Assembly (NCBI GenBank): GCA_002700865.1
Contig: PAFB01000041.1
Location: 1 to 16,314, forward strand
DNA: 16,314 bases
Source of the DNA: Rhodospirillaceae bacterium
Lineage (GTDB): Bacteria > Pseudomonadota > Alphaproteobacteria > UBA7985
Direction: 5' to 3'
The translations under genes were made by a program, and so were the position numbers. Positions within the stretch are counted from its first letter, which is position 1, and each line of letters opens with the position of its first letter. Shown here one piece after another: positions 1 to 6,523 of the stretch. Below the pieces are notes generated by a model. It was not told the DNA's origin. It ran no database searches and saw only the letters and a program-made list of their open reading frames with translations.

Positions 1-29
1 ACATTGTCTGCAGACAAAATTCCGGTAGA

Positions 30-218
30 TCAACCCTTGCCAGGGCCAGCCATAGCCATGGCTTCACACTCAGCGAGGTTGTTAACGCCGTCAGAGGTCA
101 GAACGCAGCCACCCATACCGGAGCGAACAGCTTTGCCGCCAGCGGTGATGATGTTGCATGCGTTAGCCGCAGCGGCAAAAGCGAAGAGGGCTACAACAGA
201 GCCAATAAGTGTTTTCAT
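30..218 (-). CDS. Small secreted protein, OmpA-prefix-like
   Basis: The protein is 62 residues long. A signal peptide covers roughly residues 1-20 (basic start MKTL, hydrophobic core, cleavage probably after Ala-Asn-Ala), so the mature form would begin at Cys21. I start it at the ATG at 218 because GGATCGGA lies just upstream; the frame stays open further but with no better site. The mature part holds three cysteines (21, 38, 51) and the pattern GGKAVRSGMGGCV followed by AECE. From memory this resembles the short cysteine-containing stretch that precedes the OmpA domain in some proteobacterial OmpA proteins. No OmpA domain follows, because a TGA stop ends the frame at 30. It may be an independent small periplasmic protein or a remnant of a longer one. 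The function is unknown; the secretion call is firmer than the family hint. Confidence 0.6.
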   Translation of the reverse strand: MKTLIGSVVALFAFAAAANACNIITAGGKAVRSGMGGCVLTSDGVNNLAECEAMAMAGPGKG

Positions 219-617
219 ATTTTCCGATCCCATTTTTAGTTTAACGGTAGTGCTGCTTAACACCATCAAAAAGGCAAGCTCAAGAAGTTTTGGATTTTGA
301 GCGGCGTCGGGGCTAAACCATTGGAGTTCTTGCAACACTTCGGCTTCAATAGCCCTCAAACCATGCCAGAAACGAGGCGAAACGGGTCAAAAATAGTGAT
401 ATCTACGGACAACACCGGGATGTGATAGATTTATCCACTATTAAAAATATGTCTCATATAGATTTTGGCGGATCACTGGTTATAATCATGGCTTTGGTCG
501 AGACCAGAGGGTAGCAGCCGCCCCCTTTTCGAGGGGGCGGGGCCTGGATGGCCAGACTTTGTTTCCAAGCCTTTCCACCTCCAGCAGATCCTTGGGGATG
601 CCGGTTTATGGGCTCTG
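219..617. other. Non-coding gap, AT-rich with a double hairpin
   Basis: This 399-base stretch between two minus-strand genes has no convincing coding frame. The part up to about 490 is more AT-rich than the core genes. A TATAAT hexamer lies at 481-486 on the plus strand, without a good -35 box at the usual distance, and is followed by two hairpins (listed separately). Confidence 0.5.
491..540. other. Two adjacent hairpins
   Basis: The first hairpin pairs CTTTGGTC (492-499) with GACCAGAG (502-509), with one G-T wobble. The second pairs CCGCCCCC (518-525) with GGGGGCGG (533-540), extended by one T-A pair around a five-base loop. Neither strand has a T run after the GC-rich stem, so this is not a classic intrinsic terminator. 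It lies about 78 bases past the stop of the minus-strand lipoprotein gene, so it could end or protect that mRNA. It could equally be the end of a short plus-strand transcript. Confidence 0.45.
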
Positions 618-1043
618 TTACTTGCCGGTGGTTTCAGGTTCGCCCAAGTGTTTCGTCCGACACTCGCCAATCATCCGGGTGTTTCCGCCCACTGGATAGT
701 CGTAGATCTTCACGGTGTAGTTCCAGATCGTCGGGCATAAGACAGCGGCTCCATCATCTTTGTCGTGCTGATCGTCGACAGGATGGATGTTTGGGTCGTG
801 GCTGATGATAACTTCGATGGGGTAACTCCCAACGCCGCCCTGCAGATCACACTTGAGTTTGAGGACTTCCAGCGTGTCACGATCCACGTGCGCCGGATGA
901 TGCCCTTTTGGGTACTTGTCACCGCGACAGTGTATTTCATCGTTATGGATGGTGTGGTTGCTCTTTTCGAGCCCATAATCCACTTGTCCGCATGCTGTCA
1001 GCAGCGAAGCGGCGCAGATTGCCGTAAACAGTCGTATAAGCAT
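618..1043 (-). CDS. His/Cys-rich putative lipoprotein
   Basis: The protein is 141 residues from the ATG at 1043. In-frame GTG codons at 1055 and 1052 are possible alternatives, and a GAGG motif further upstream fits them only loosely. The N-terminus is a lipoprotein signal with lipobox LTAC, so the lipidated residue is Cys18. The mature part has four more cysteines (39, 65, 103, 128), enough for two disulfides. It also has about ten histidines, many beside Asp, for example HTIHNDEIHC near residue 30 and HDP...HPVDDQHDKDD near 82-97. This composition suggests an envelope protein that may bind metal ions, which is inference only. I do not recognise a family. No neighbour gives a clear role; the porin gene is transcribed divergently from the far side of a 426-base gap. 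Confidence 0.6.
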   Translation of the reverse strand: MLIRLFTAICAASLLTACGQVDYGLEKSNHTIHNDEIHCRGDKYPKGHHPAHVDRDTLEVLKLKCDLQGGVGSYPIEVIISHDPNIHPVDDQHDKDDGAAVLCPTIWNYTVKIYDYPVGGNTRMIGECRTKHLGEPETTGK

Positions 1044-1275
1044 GGTAATCACCACTTTTGGCTTCAGTTCCTCTGTAATCCCGCAAAACGGGCACCGAAA
1101 CCTCTATTTTGAAATAAAACAACTATAAGTCGGTGTGGCGGCTTGAGCACATTGGCCATTCAACGGCCTGAATTGCCTCTTGATGGACAAAAATGGAGAA
1201 ACGCAGGGGCTGGTTTCGTGTTTTTCAAGCCACATCTATCCCCATAACCCAAAAATAGAGAATTATATTCAAGAC

Positions 1276-1405
1276 TTTCTCCTCTTGCAGGAACATTAAG
1301 CAGAGGTCGCGTTCCTCTTGGCTGAGTTTCGCAACGGCCTTCACCTCTTGTGCGAGAGGTCTGGCACCTTCCCTTGTGCGAGGGGGGGCAAGTCCTCAGA
1401 AGAGG
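1276..1405 (+). promoter_or_regulatory. Hairpin-rich candidate leader of the porin mRNA
   Basis: CCTCTTG occurs at 1281-1287, 1314-1320 and 1344-1350, with a further copy at 1176-1182 and a CCCTTG variant at 1371-1376. Hairpins visible: CCTCT/AGAGG at 1281-1306 with an added GC/GC pair; ACCTCT/AGAGGT at 1343-1360; CCTTCCCT/AGGGGGGG at 1367-1388 with two wobble pairs; CCTC-AGAA-GAGG at 1394-1405. The second and third share the same six-base loop TGTGCG. Because the arms are alike, alternative pairings are possible. TTCTCC at 1277-1282 also complements GGAGAA in the porin ribosome site at 1456-1461. A regulatory role is inferred, and the transcription start is unknown. Confidence 0.35.
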
Positions 1406-1455
1406 CGAAAACTAAATTGTTGAATCCATCTGGATGTGCGTCCGGTGGTTCATAT

Positions 1456-1463
1456 GGAGAAGA
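1456..1463 (+). promoter_or_regulatory. Ribosome binding site of the porin
   Basis: GGAGAAGA lies 6 bases before the ATG at 1470. It fixes the porin start there rather than at the upstream in-frame ATG at 1434, whose product would lack a proper signal peptide start. Confidence 0.7.
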
Positions 1464-1469
1464 GAAAAC

Positions 1470-2990
1470 ATGAAAAAGTTCCTGATTGCGGGCTCTAGCC
1501 TCGCAGCAGTCGCTGCCGCTGGCTCTGCCGGTGCAGTAGACGTAACCCTCGGCGGCTCCATCGACATGGGCGTTGAGTTTGGTGTTGGTAAAAGCAGCAG
1601 CAGCCTGAGCGTAGGCGACGCTTACAATTCCATCTCCCTGAGCCTTGCAGCAGCAGGCACGACCGATGGCGGCATGAAGTACGGCGGTTCCTTCACACTG
1701 GCGACCGCTGGTGAGCTCCAGTTCAGTGCTTATGACTCAAACGGCACAGCTGCTGCTGGCAAGAATCTGGTGAAGATGACCGTTGCAGGTGGTGCAGATC
1801 TCGAAGCTGCAGTATACAACGTGTCCGGCGGCCAAATGATTGCAGCGTCCCAAGTAGTTGGCGTCAAAATCAACTCTGATTGGAAGTCAGTAGGCGGGAC
1901 AGAAACCGGTTATGACACGGCTTTCAACGTTGACGGTGGTATTGACGCGGGCAACGTCTGTAAGCTGGCTGGCATAGCGTCAGCCGCTAGCGGTAGCTAC
2001 ACACGTCTGGGTACAGACGGAAAGCCAGCTAACCCTGTGGTCTCTGTTGCGGTTCCGACTACCGGATACCTTCCTGCTGGTAAGCTGACCACTGCGGCCA
2101 CGGTAACGATTACGGCTGGCGCATCTGCAAAAGCTGGCGTCGTCGCTGGTACCGCGTGGGACATGTTGACTGCAGACGGCGCAGCTCAAGCTAGTGTAAC
2201 TGATGCTGCAGTATACATCGGGCCATTCATGGAAGTTAAACTGCATTCGTCATCCACGAAGATGGTTGTTGGTGCGGCCTGTGTTGAAGGTTTGGAGTCA
2301 TCTGACACAAATTACTTCATGAATAATGCTTCTAAAGTCGTAACAGCGTCCGATGCTTCGATTTACATCGAAGGTGGCTTCGGCAAGTTGACGCTGCAGA
2401 CAGGCGACTACGCTGGTGGTGTTTCCGCTATCGGTGACGCTGGTGATGCTGCAGACCTCGAAGTTAACGGTCTTGGCGTCGTCATTGGCGGCGTAGGCAT
2501 GCTTGGTGCTAACCCGTTTGTTGCTGTTGATCTCGCTCCCAACACGGGTCCTAACAACTTCCAAATCCTGACCGGTGGTACCATCGATATGGGTGGTCTC
2601 TCCGCAGCAATCGACGTTTCCGTGTCGTCTGCTGACGTCGTTGATATCCAGTCTTGGGATCTTGGCCTGAACTACGCCATGGGCGACATGGGTCTGGCCT
2701 TTGCTTACGACAGCGGTAACGACTGGGGCATGAGTGCTTCCATGGACGTGGCTGGTTTTGGTGTCGATGCGACTATCTACAACAAAGCAGTATCTGATCA
2801 CGAGAAGAGCGGCCTGTTCTACTCCATCGCGGCTTCGACGTCCCTGAACGGCGTCGGTCTGTCTCTGGGTGTTGATCAGGACATGCAGCCTACGGTCAAC
2901 CTGTCCAAGTCCATGGGCGGTCTGAGCATCTACGCTGCTTACGATGCTGCTGACGAAGGTGGCAAGGTCGGCGCGACGCTGTCCTTCTAA
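1470..2990 (+). CDS. Outer-membrane porin, alphaproteobacterial type
   Basis: The 506-residue protein has a clear signal peptide (MKKFLIAGSS, then an Ala/Gly-rich core, cleavage near Ala22 before VDVTLGGS). The rest is an alternating pattern of glycine-rich, amphipathic strands typical of a beta-barrel. It ends in GATLSF, a terminal Phe being the usual recognition signal for the Bam machinery. The start VDVTLGGSIDMGVEFG and the segment SIYIEGGFGKLTLQTGDYAG (about 297-316) match the general porin family of Alphaproteobacteria as I remember it. Between about residues 119 and 290 there is a Thr/Ala/Val-rich stretch that seems longer than the usual loops and carries the only two cysteines, 164 and 271. 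The probable role is passive diffusion of small solutes across the outer membrane. It appears to be a single-gene unit with its own terminator. The substrate cannot be predicted. Confidence 0.85.
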   Translation: MKKFLIAGSSLAAVAAAGSAGAVDVTLGGSIDMGVEFGVGKSSSSLSVGDAYNSISLSLAAAGTTDGGMKYGGSFTLATAGELQFSAYDSNGTAAAGKNLVKMTVAGGADLEAAVYNVSGGQMIAASQVVGVKINSDWKSVGGTETGYDTAFNVDGGIDAGNVCKLAGIASAASGSYTRLGTDGKPANPVVSVAVPTTGYLPAGKLTTAATVTITAGASAKAGVVAGTAWDMLTADGAAQASVTDAAVYIGPFMEVKLHSSSTKMVVGAACVEGLESSDTNYFMNNASKVVTASDASIYIEGGFGKLTLQTGDYAGGVSAIGDAGDAADLEVNGLGVVIGGVGMLGANPFVAVDLAPNTGPNNFQILTGGTIDMGGLSAAIDVSVSSADVVDIQSWDLGLNYAMGDMGLAFAYDSGNDWGMSASMDVAGFGVDATIYNKAVSDHEKSGLFYSIAASTSLNGVGLSLGVDQDMQPTVNLSKSMGGLSIYAAYDAADEGGKVGATLSF

Positions 2991-3047
2991 GCTTTCTGGC
3001 TTAAAGGCCTTCTGCGCCTCTCTTCGCGACGCGCCGAAGGCTGGAGC

Positions 3048-3076
3048 GGCTGGCCGGTTAACCAACCGGTCAAGCC
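3048..3076. repeat. Stable hairpin after the porin
   Basis: CCGGTT (3054-3059) pairs with AACCGG (3064-3069) around the loop AACC. The stem extends through a wobble and further pairs to GGC (3048-3050) with GCC (3074-3076), past one bulged A. It lies 57 bases past the porin stop and upstream of the true terminator, so it could protect the mRNA 3' end. Confidence 0.5.
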
Positions 3077-3103
3077 GTCATCCAAAAGAGATTCATAACT
3101 TTG

Positions 3104-3143
3104 CCCGCCCTTCGGAGGACCTCTCCAGGGGCGGATTTTTTTT
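3104..3143 (+). terminator. Rho-independent terminator of the porin
   Basis: CCGCCC (3105-3110) pairs with GGGCGG (3129-3134). An inner GGAG/CTCC pairing sits inside the loop, and the stem is followed by A and eight T residues (3136-3143). Orientation and position fit termination of the porin transcript. Confidence 0.85.
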
Positions 3144-3232
3144 GGGCCAAAGGCTGATGTGTTCATGCGTGCCGATGGGCCTCTGCGCGACACTTGGTGG
3201 TCGTGCGGATTAGAGCCAGCGGCTCCGAGCGA

Positions 3233-3303
3233 CCCGGACAGAAAGACCGAGCCGGGAAAACCGGGCCAGAAAAACCGGGCCAGAAAAAACGCATCAGAAA
3301 AAG
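3233..3303. repeat. 14-bp tandem repeat, about five units
   Basis: Two perfect adjacent copies of CCGGGCCAGAAAAA lie at 3261-3274 and 3275-3288. They are flanked by degenerate units of the same period at 3233-3246 and 3247-3260, and by a diverged one at about 3290-3303. The array sits directly after the stop of the minus-strand lipoprotein gene. Read on that strand, it becomes repeated CCGG plus T-run blocks that could act as weak repeated terminators. Confidence 0.75.
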
Positions 3304-3309
3304 ACCGGC

Positions 3310-3840
3310 TTAGAGGGCTTGTGGGTTGCCGCGGGAAATCACCACGTCGAAACTATCCACGCCAATCCCGCTAAACCGATAACGGGCGTCGCCCAGGTTC
3401 AGGACGCGGTAACACAGGCGTGTTCCCGCTGCCCAGGTTGGCCAGGACTTGCACACCTGTCCGCCCGCCAGTGAGTAGGACCCGCGTTCGGTCAGATTAA
3501 CCAGCAGACCCCCGAGTTGGCCATTGGCACCAAAGTAGGCCCAGTACTGGTCGTCCACTTGCTTGATCGAATTCCCAATCAGCAGCTGTGCCAACTCGGT
3601 CTCGCCCAAAATGGCACCCTGAGACGTGGTCTGGGGGCTGCTCACCAGCAGCGTGACCGGCACACCGGCGACACGCTGTACAGCAGACGCCGAAGACAGC
3701 GCCCCGGTTGGCGTTGTGGGTTGGGCTGAGAACGCCATGGGGGCTGAAGCTGATGAGGGGGGTTGAGCGTCCGGTTCATCGGACGCTTCACAACCCATCA
3801 GCGCGAGGGCGCAGAGGCCTGCAAACAGTGCTTTTTTCAT
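3310..3840 (-). CDS. Putative lipoprotein, small secreted-domain family
   Basis: The protein is 176 residues. The N-terminus MKKALFAGLCALALMGC is a lipoprotein signal with lipobox LMGC, giving Cys17 as the lipidated residue. A GAGG ribosome site lies just before the ATG at 3840. Residues about 20-50 are a Pro/Ser/Ala-rich linker. The C-terminal half has the arrangement ELAQLLIGNS, YWAYFGANG, GSYSLAGGQVCKSW, TRLCYRV and a closing VVISRGNP. From memory this resembles small periplasmic domains in Alphaproteobacteria in which a GNT-type motif, a Y-F-x-x-x-G turn and one disulfide recur. The two late cysteines could form that bond. The function is unknown. It lies 32 bases downstream of typA on the same strand and may be co-transcribed with it. 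Confidence 0.7.
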   Translation of the reverse strand: MKKALFAGLCALALMGCEASDEPDAQPPSSASAPMAFSAQPTTPTGALSSASAVQRVAGVPVTLLVSSPQTTSQGAILGETELAQLLIGNSIKQVDDQYWAYFGANGQLGGLLVNLTERGSYSLAGGQVCKSWPTWAAGTRLCYRVLNLGDARYRFSGIGVDSFDVVISRGNPQAL

Positions 3841-3872
3841 GCGACCTCGCTTAACCCGCAGTTGTGGCGGTT

Positions 3873-5711
3873 CTATGCCGCTTCAGCCGCAGCGCGCGCC
3901 TTGGCGTCACGCTTGCGTTCGTGGATGTCGAGGAAGCGCTTGCGGACCCGCACGGCTTCGGGCGTGACTTCAACCAGTTCGTCATCCTGAATGTAAGCCA
4001 GCGCCCGTTCCAGCGTCATATCGATGGGCGGCGTCAGGGAGACCGCGTCATCGGTGCCTGAAGCCCGGACGTTGGTGAGCTTTTTGCCCTTGAGCGGGTT
4101 GACGTCGAGATCATTGCCCTTGGCGTGCTCACCGATGATCAGGCCCTGATAGACCGGCTGCTGCGGATGAATAAACAGCGGCCCCCGGTCTTCGAGATTC
4201 CACAGCGCAAATGCGACTGACGTGCCGTTCTCCATGGAAATCAACACGCCATTGCGACGCCCGGGGATCGCGCCCTTATGTGGACCATAGTGGCTGAACC
4301 GGCGGTTGAGAATGCCGGTGCCGTGGGTATCGGTGAGGAACTCGCCCAGATAGCCGATCAGCGCGCGCGATGGGGCGATGAACGAAAGCCGTTGCTTACC
4401 ACCGCCCGAAGGCCGCATGTCCTTGAGTTCGCCTTTACGCATGCCGATTTTTTCGACCACGGCGCCCGAGTAATCGGCGTCCACATCCACTGTGACTTCT
4501 TCGAAAGGCTCCAACCGGTTGCCATTCTCATCGCGTTGATAGACCACGCGGGGGCGAGAAACCGACAGTTCGAAGCCCTCGCGGCGCATGTTTTCGATCA
4601 ACACGGCAAGCTGCAATTCACCCCGGCCTGCGACTTCAAAAGCATCCTTGCCGGCTGTTTCCGTGACTTGCAGAGCCACGTTGCCCTCGGCTTCCTTTTG
4701 CAGGCGATCCCAGATCAGGCGGCTGGTCACTTTATCGCCTGACAAACCCGCCAGCGGGCTGTCATTGACGCTAAAGGTCATGGACAGGGTCGGCGGGTCA
4801 ATCGGTTGGGCTTTGAGCGCTGCGTCAACCTCTGGAGCGCAGAGGGTGTCGGCCACGGTTGCTTTGGTCATACCGGCAATGGCAATGATGTCTCCGGCCT
4901 GAGCCGTTTCGATAGGCTGCCGCTCCAACCCTCTAAACGCGAGGATTTTGGTGGCGCGACCGTTTTCGAGGTGGTTGCCATCCATCCCCAGCGCCTTGAT
5001 CGCCATGTTGGGGGTCAGCGTGCCGGACTGGATGCGGCCAGTCAGAATGCGACCAAGGAAGTTGTTGGCTTCGATGGTGGTCGCCAGCATGCGGAAGGGC
5101 TCGTCCGGGCTGCCGACATTCGGAGCCGGTACGTGCTCGAGAATCTTGCTGAACAGCGGCGACATATCCACCCGCTCATCGTCCGACTCGTCGGTTGCCC
5201 AGCCTTCCTTGGAGGAGGCGTACAGCACCGGAAATTCCAGCTGTTCCTCAGTCGCGTCCAGCGCTGCAAACAGGTCAAAGGTTTCATCCAGCACCCAATC
5301 CGGGCGACCGTCTGGCTTGTCGACTTTGTTGATCAACACAATCGGACGCATGCCCAGCGCCAGCGCTTTGGTGAGGACGAACTTGGTCTGCGGCATCGGC
5401 CCTTCAGCGGCATCGACGAGTAGGACCACGCCATCAACCATCGACAAAATCCGCTCGACCTCGCCTCCAAAATCGGCGTGGCCGGGCGTGTCGACGATGT
5501 TGATGCGGCTATCTTCCCACTCAACCGAGGTGACTTTGGCCAGAATGGTAATGCCGCGTTCGCGCTCAATGTCGTTGGAATCCATGGCGCGTTCGGCGAC
5601 GCGTTCATTCTCGCGGAACTGCCCGGATTGCTTGAGAAGGCAGTCAACCAGGGTCGTCTTGCCATGGTCAACGTGCGCGATAATCGCGATGTTGCGCAAA
5701 ATTTTGCTCAT
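3873..5711 (-). CDS. typA: Ribosome-associated GTPase TypA/BipA
   Basis: The 612-residue length matches the family (about 600). The GTPase motifs are all present: G1 AHVDHGKT (12-19), G2 RGITI (52-56), G3 DTPGH (74-78), G4 NKVD (128-131) and a G5-like SSK (166-168). They are followed by EF-Tu/EF-G-type domains and the BipA-specific C-terminal region, including RRNGVLISMENG and a conserved LTNVRASGTDDA stretch. The enzyme is a translational GTPase that binds the 70S/50S ribosome and supports 50S assembly and growth under cold or stress. The start is the ATG at 5711 with AAAGG upstream. The C-terminus ends in a short Lys/Arg/Ala-rich tail. A plausible promoter lies in the 200-base gap before it. 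The identification is firm. Confidence 0.97.
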   Translation of the reverse strand: MSKILRNIAIIAHVDHGKTTLVDCLLKQSGQFRENERVAERAMDSNDIERERGITILAKVTSVEWEDSRINIVDTPGHADFGGEVERILSMVDGVVLLVDAAEGPMPQTKFVLTKALALGMRPIVLINKVDKPDGRPDWVLDETFDLFAALDATEEQLEFPVLYASSKEGWATDESDDERVDMSPLFSKILEHVPAPNVGSPDEPFRMLATTIEANNFLGRILTGRIQSGTLTPNMAIKALGMDGNHLENGRATKILAFRGLERQPIETAQAGDIIAIAGMTKATVADTLCAPEVDAALKAQPIDPPTLSMTFSVNDSPLAGLSGDKVTSRLIWDRLQKEAEGNVALQVTETAGKDAFEVAGRGELQLAVLIENMRREGFELSVSRPRVVYQRDENGNRLEPFEEVTVDVDADYSGAVVEKIGMRKGELKDMRPSGGGKQRLSFIAPSRALIGYLGEFLTDTHGTGILNRRFSHYGPHKGAIPGRRNGVLISMENGTSVAFALWNLEDRGPLFIHPQQPVYQGLIIGEHAKGNDLDVNPLKGKKLTNVRASGTDDAVSLTPPIDMTLERALAYIQDDELVEVTPEAVRVRKRFLDIHERKRDAKARAAAEAA

Positions 5712-5771
5712 CGTGGAATGCCTTTACGAGTGCGCCGCTATGGTGAAGGGGAGGGGGCGCTTAAAGGGCAG

Positions 5772-5800
5772 GTAATGAGGCTTGCAAGGGCTGCGGTCAA
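5772..5800 (-). promoter_or_regulatory. Candidate typA promoter
   Basis: On the minus strand TTGACC (complement of 5795-5800) is followed after 17 bases by CATTAC (complement of 5772-5777), about 60 bases before the typA start. The -35 is strong and the -10 weak. The call rests on pattern alone. Confidence 0.3.
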
Positions 5801-5913
5801 CGCCCTGAAACGCAAGGCTTATCGGCGTCCTTGGAACGGGTTTGATCCGAACAGGAATGTCGACCAAACCCGGGTAAGGCGCTTCGTTCTTCCCTTCGCT
5901 ATTTAGCACGCGC

Positions 5914-5945
5914 AAAAAAAAGAGGTCGCCGCGGCGACCTCTTTT
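5914..5945 (-). terminator. Perfect palindromic terminator
   Basis: Positions 5918-5945 form a perfect 28-bp palindrome with GAGGTCGCCG as the arm core, flanked on the minus-strand exit side by eight T residues (complement of A 5914-5921). It follows the stop of the secreted-protein gene at 5964 by about 20 bases and separates that gene from typA. In the plus direction the T run is only four bases, so it should act mainly on minus-strand transcripts. Confidence 0.85.
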
Positions 5946-5963
5946 GGTAGAAATGCCGAAGGT

Positions 5964-6413
5964 CTAGGAGCAGGTTTGCTGATCGATGGTCGTACGGCTG
6001 AAGACACCGATCCGGCATTGGGACTCGTCAACCACTTCGATACGGTTATTGCAGTTGCCCGCGCCCATGTATGCGGTGTTTTCATCGGTCAGGTGGGCAT
6101 GACCAAAGGGGTACGACCTTTCCGGCTCATCCGGTGCATAGGCCTTGCCGCCGCCATAAGTCGCGATTGCGCCTGGCTTAGCAGCCTTTTGGCGGAAGTC
6201 CGTGAACATGTAATTGCCAACGGATTCCGTGTTGTCGTTCTCCAGAATGGCGACGATCTGCCCGTTGTAAACGCGGCCATCTTTAGCAAACTCAACGATA
6301 GCACAGCCACCGCTTCGGCCTTCAGCTGATAGCCAAAAGCCTGCAATGATGTCCGCAGTCGCGGTGGTTGCCGCGCAAAAAAGTGTTGAGACTGCGATCA
6401 ATAACGTACGCAT
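5964..6413 (-). CDS. Secreted protein resembling DUF2147
   Basis: The protein is 149 residues from the ATG at 6413, chosen because GGGAGG lies seven bases upstream; the longer frame to 6440 lacks such a site. A signal peptide covers residues 1-20 (cleavage after ATA, before DIIAGFW). The mature start GFWLSAEGRSGGCAIVEF followed by YNGQIVAI resembles the first strands of DUF2147-type periplasmic proteins (G-x-W-x-x-x-x-G ... G-x-I-V). The family's later signature is not obvious, so the assignment is tentative. Four cysteines (37, 121, 133, 148) could form two disulfides, fitting an oxidising periplasm. The gene has its own terminator after it. Its role is unknown. It lies 110 bases after the DUF2794 gene on the same strand. 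Confidence 0.65.
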   Translation of the reverse strand: MRTLLIAVSTLFCAATTATADIIAGFWLSAEGRSGGCAIVEFAKDGRVYNGQIVAILENDNTESVGNYMFTDFRQKAAKPGAIATYGGGKAYAPDEPERSYPFGHAHLTDENTAYMGAGNCNNRIEVVDESQCRIGVFSRTTIDQQTCS

Positions 6414-6523
6414 GCGTGGTCCTCCCGATAAATGGATCATGCCGAAAACAGTTCTCTGTTGTTGAACGGCCTTAATGTGGCAATTCGAAGTGATACTGAG
6501 AGAAATTTACTTATTTTTGGTGA

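Larger units (their letters stand above)
1044..1469. other. Divergent intergenic region with structured porin leader
   Basis: This 426-base gap lies between the divergent lipoprotein and porin genes and must hold promoters for both. I could not find a convincing -35/-10 pair on either strand. The right half (1276-1405) contains repeated CCTCTTG blocks and at least four short hairpins whose stems are all variants of CCTC/GAGG (listed separately). No coding frame in it looks real. Confidence 0.55.
2991..3309. other. Gap holding the porin terminator and a tandem repeat
   Basis: This 319-base gap between the convergent porin and lipoprotein genes holds a stable hairpin at 3048-3076, the porin terminator at 3104-3143 and a 14-bp tandem repeat at 3233-3303. 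The part from 3144 to 3232 shows nothing recognisable. No frame here looks coding. Confidence 0.6.

Noticed and set aside
1176..1376. Possible CRISPR array from the repeated CCTCTTG
   Set aside because: The repeat is only seven bases, spacing is irregular (26 to 105 bases) and no cas gene is present.
2298..3065. A 255-codon open frame antisense to the end of the porin gene
   Set aside because: It lies wholly opposite a well-supported porin, its product shows no signal, motif or plausible composition, and it arises from the strong codon bias of the porin strand.
4806..5423. Long plus-strand open frames opposite typA
   Set aside because: They are shadows of the GC-rich typA coding strand and resemble no protein family, whereas typA shows every GTPase motif.
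5771..5850. tRNA-like stretch upstream of typA with a GGTTTGATCC-like piece
   Set aside because: No acceptor stem, D-arm or anticodon arm can be paired around it.
5724..5915. 63-codon minus-strand frame between typA and the palindromic terminator
   Set aside because: Proline-rich product without signal or family resemblance, no clear ribosome site, and it covers the likely typA promoter.
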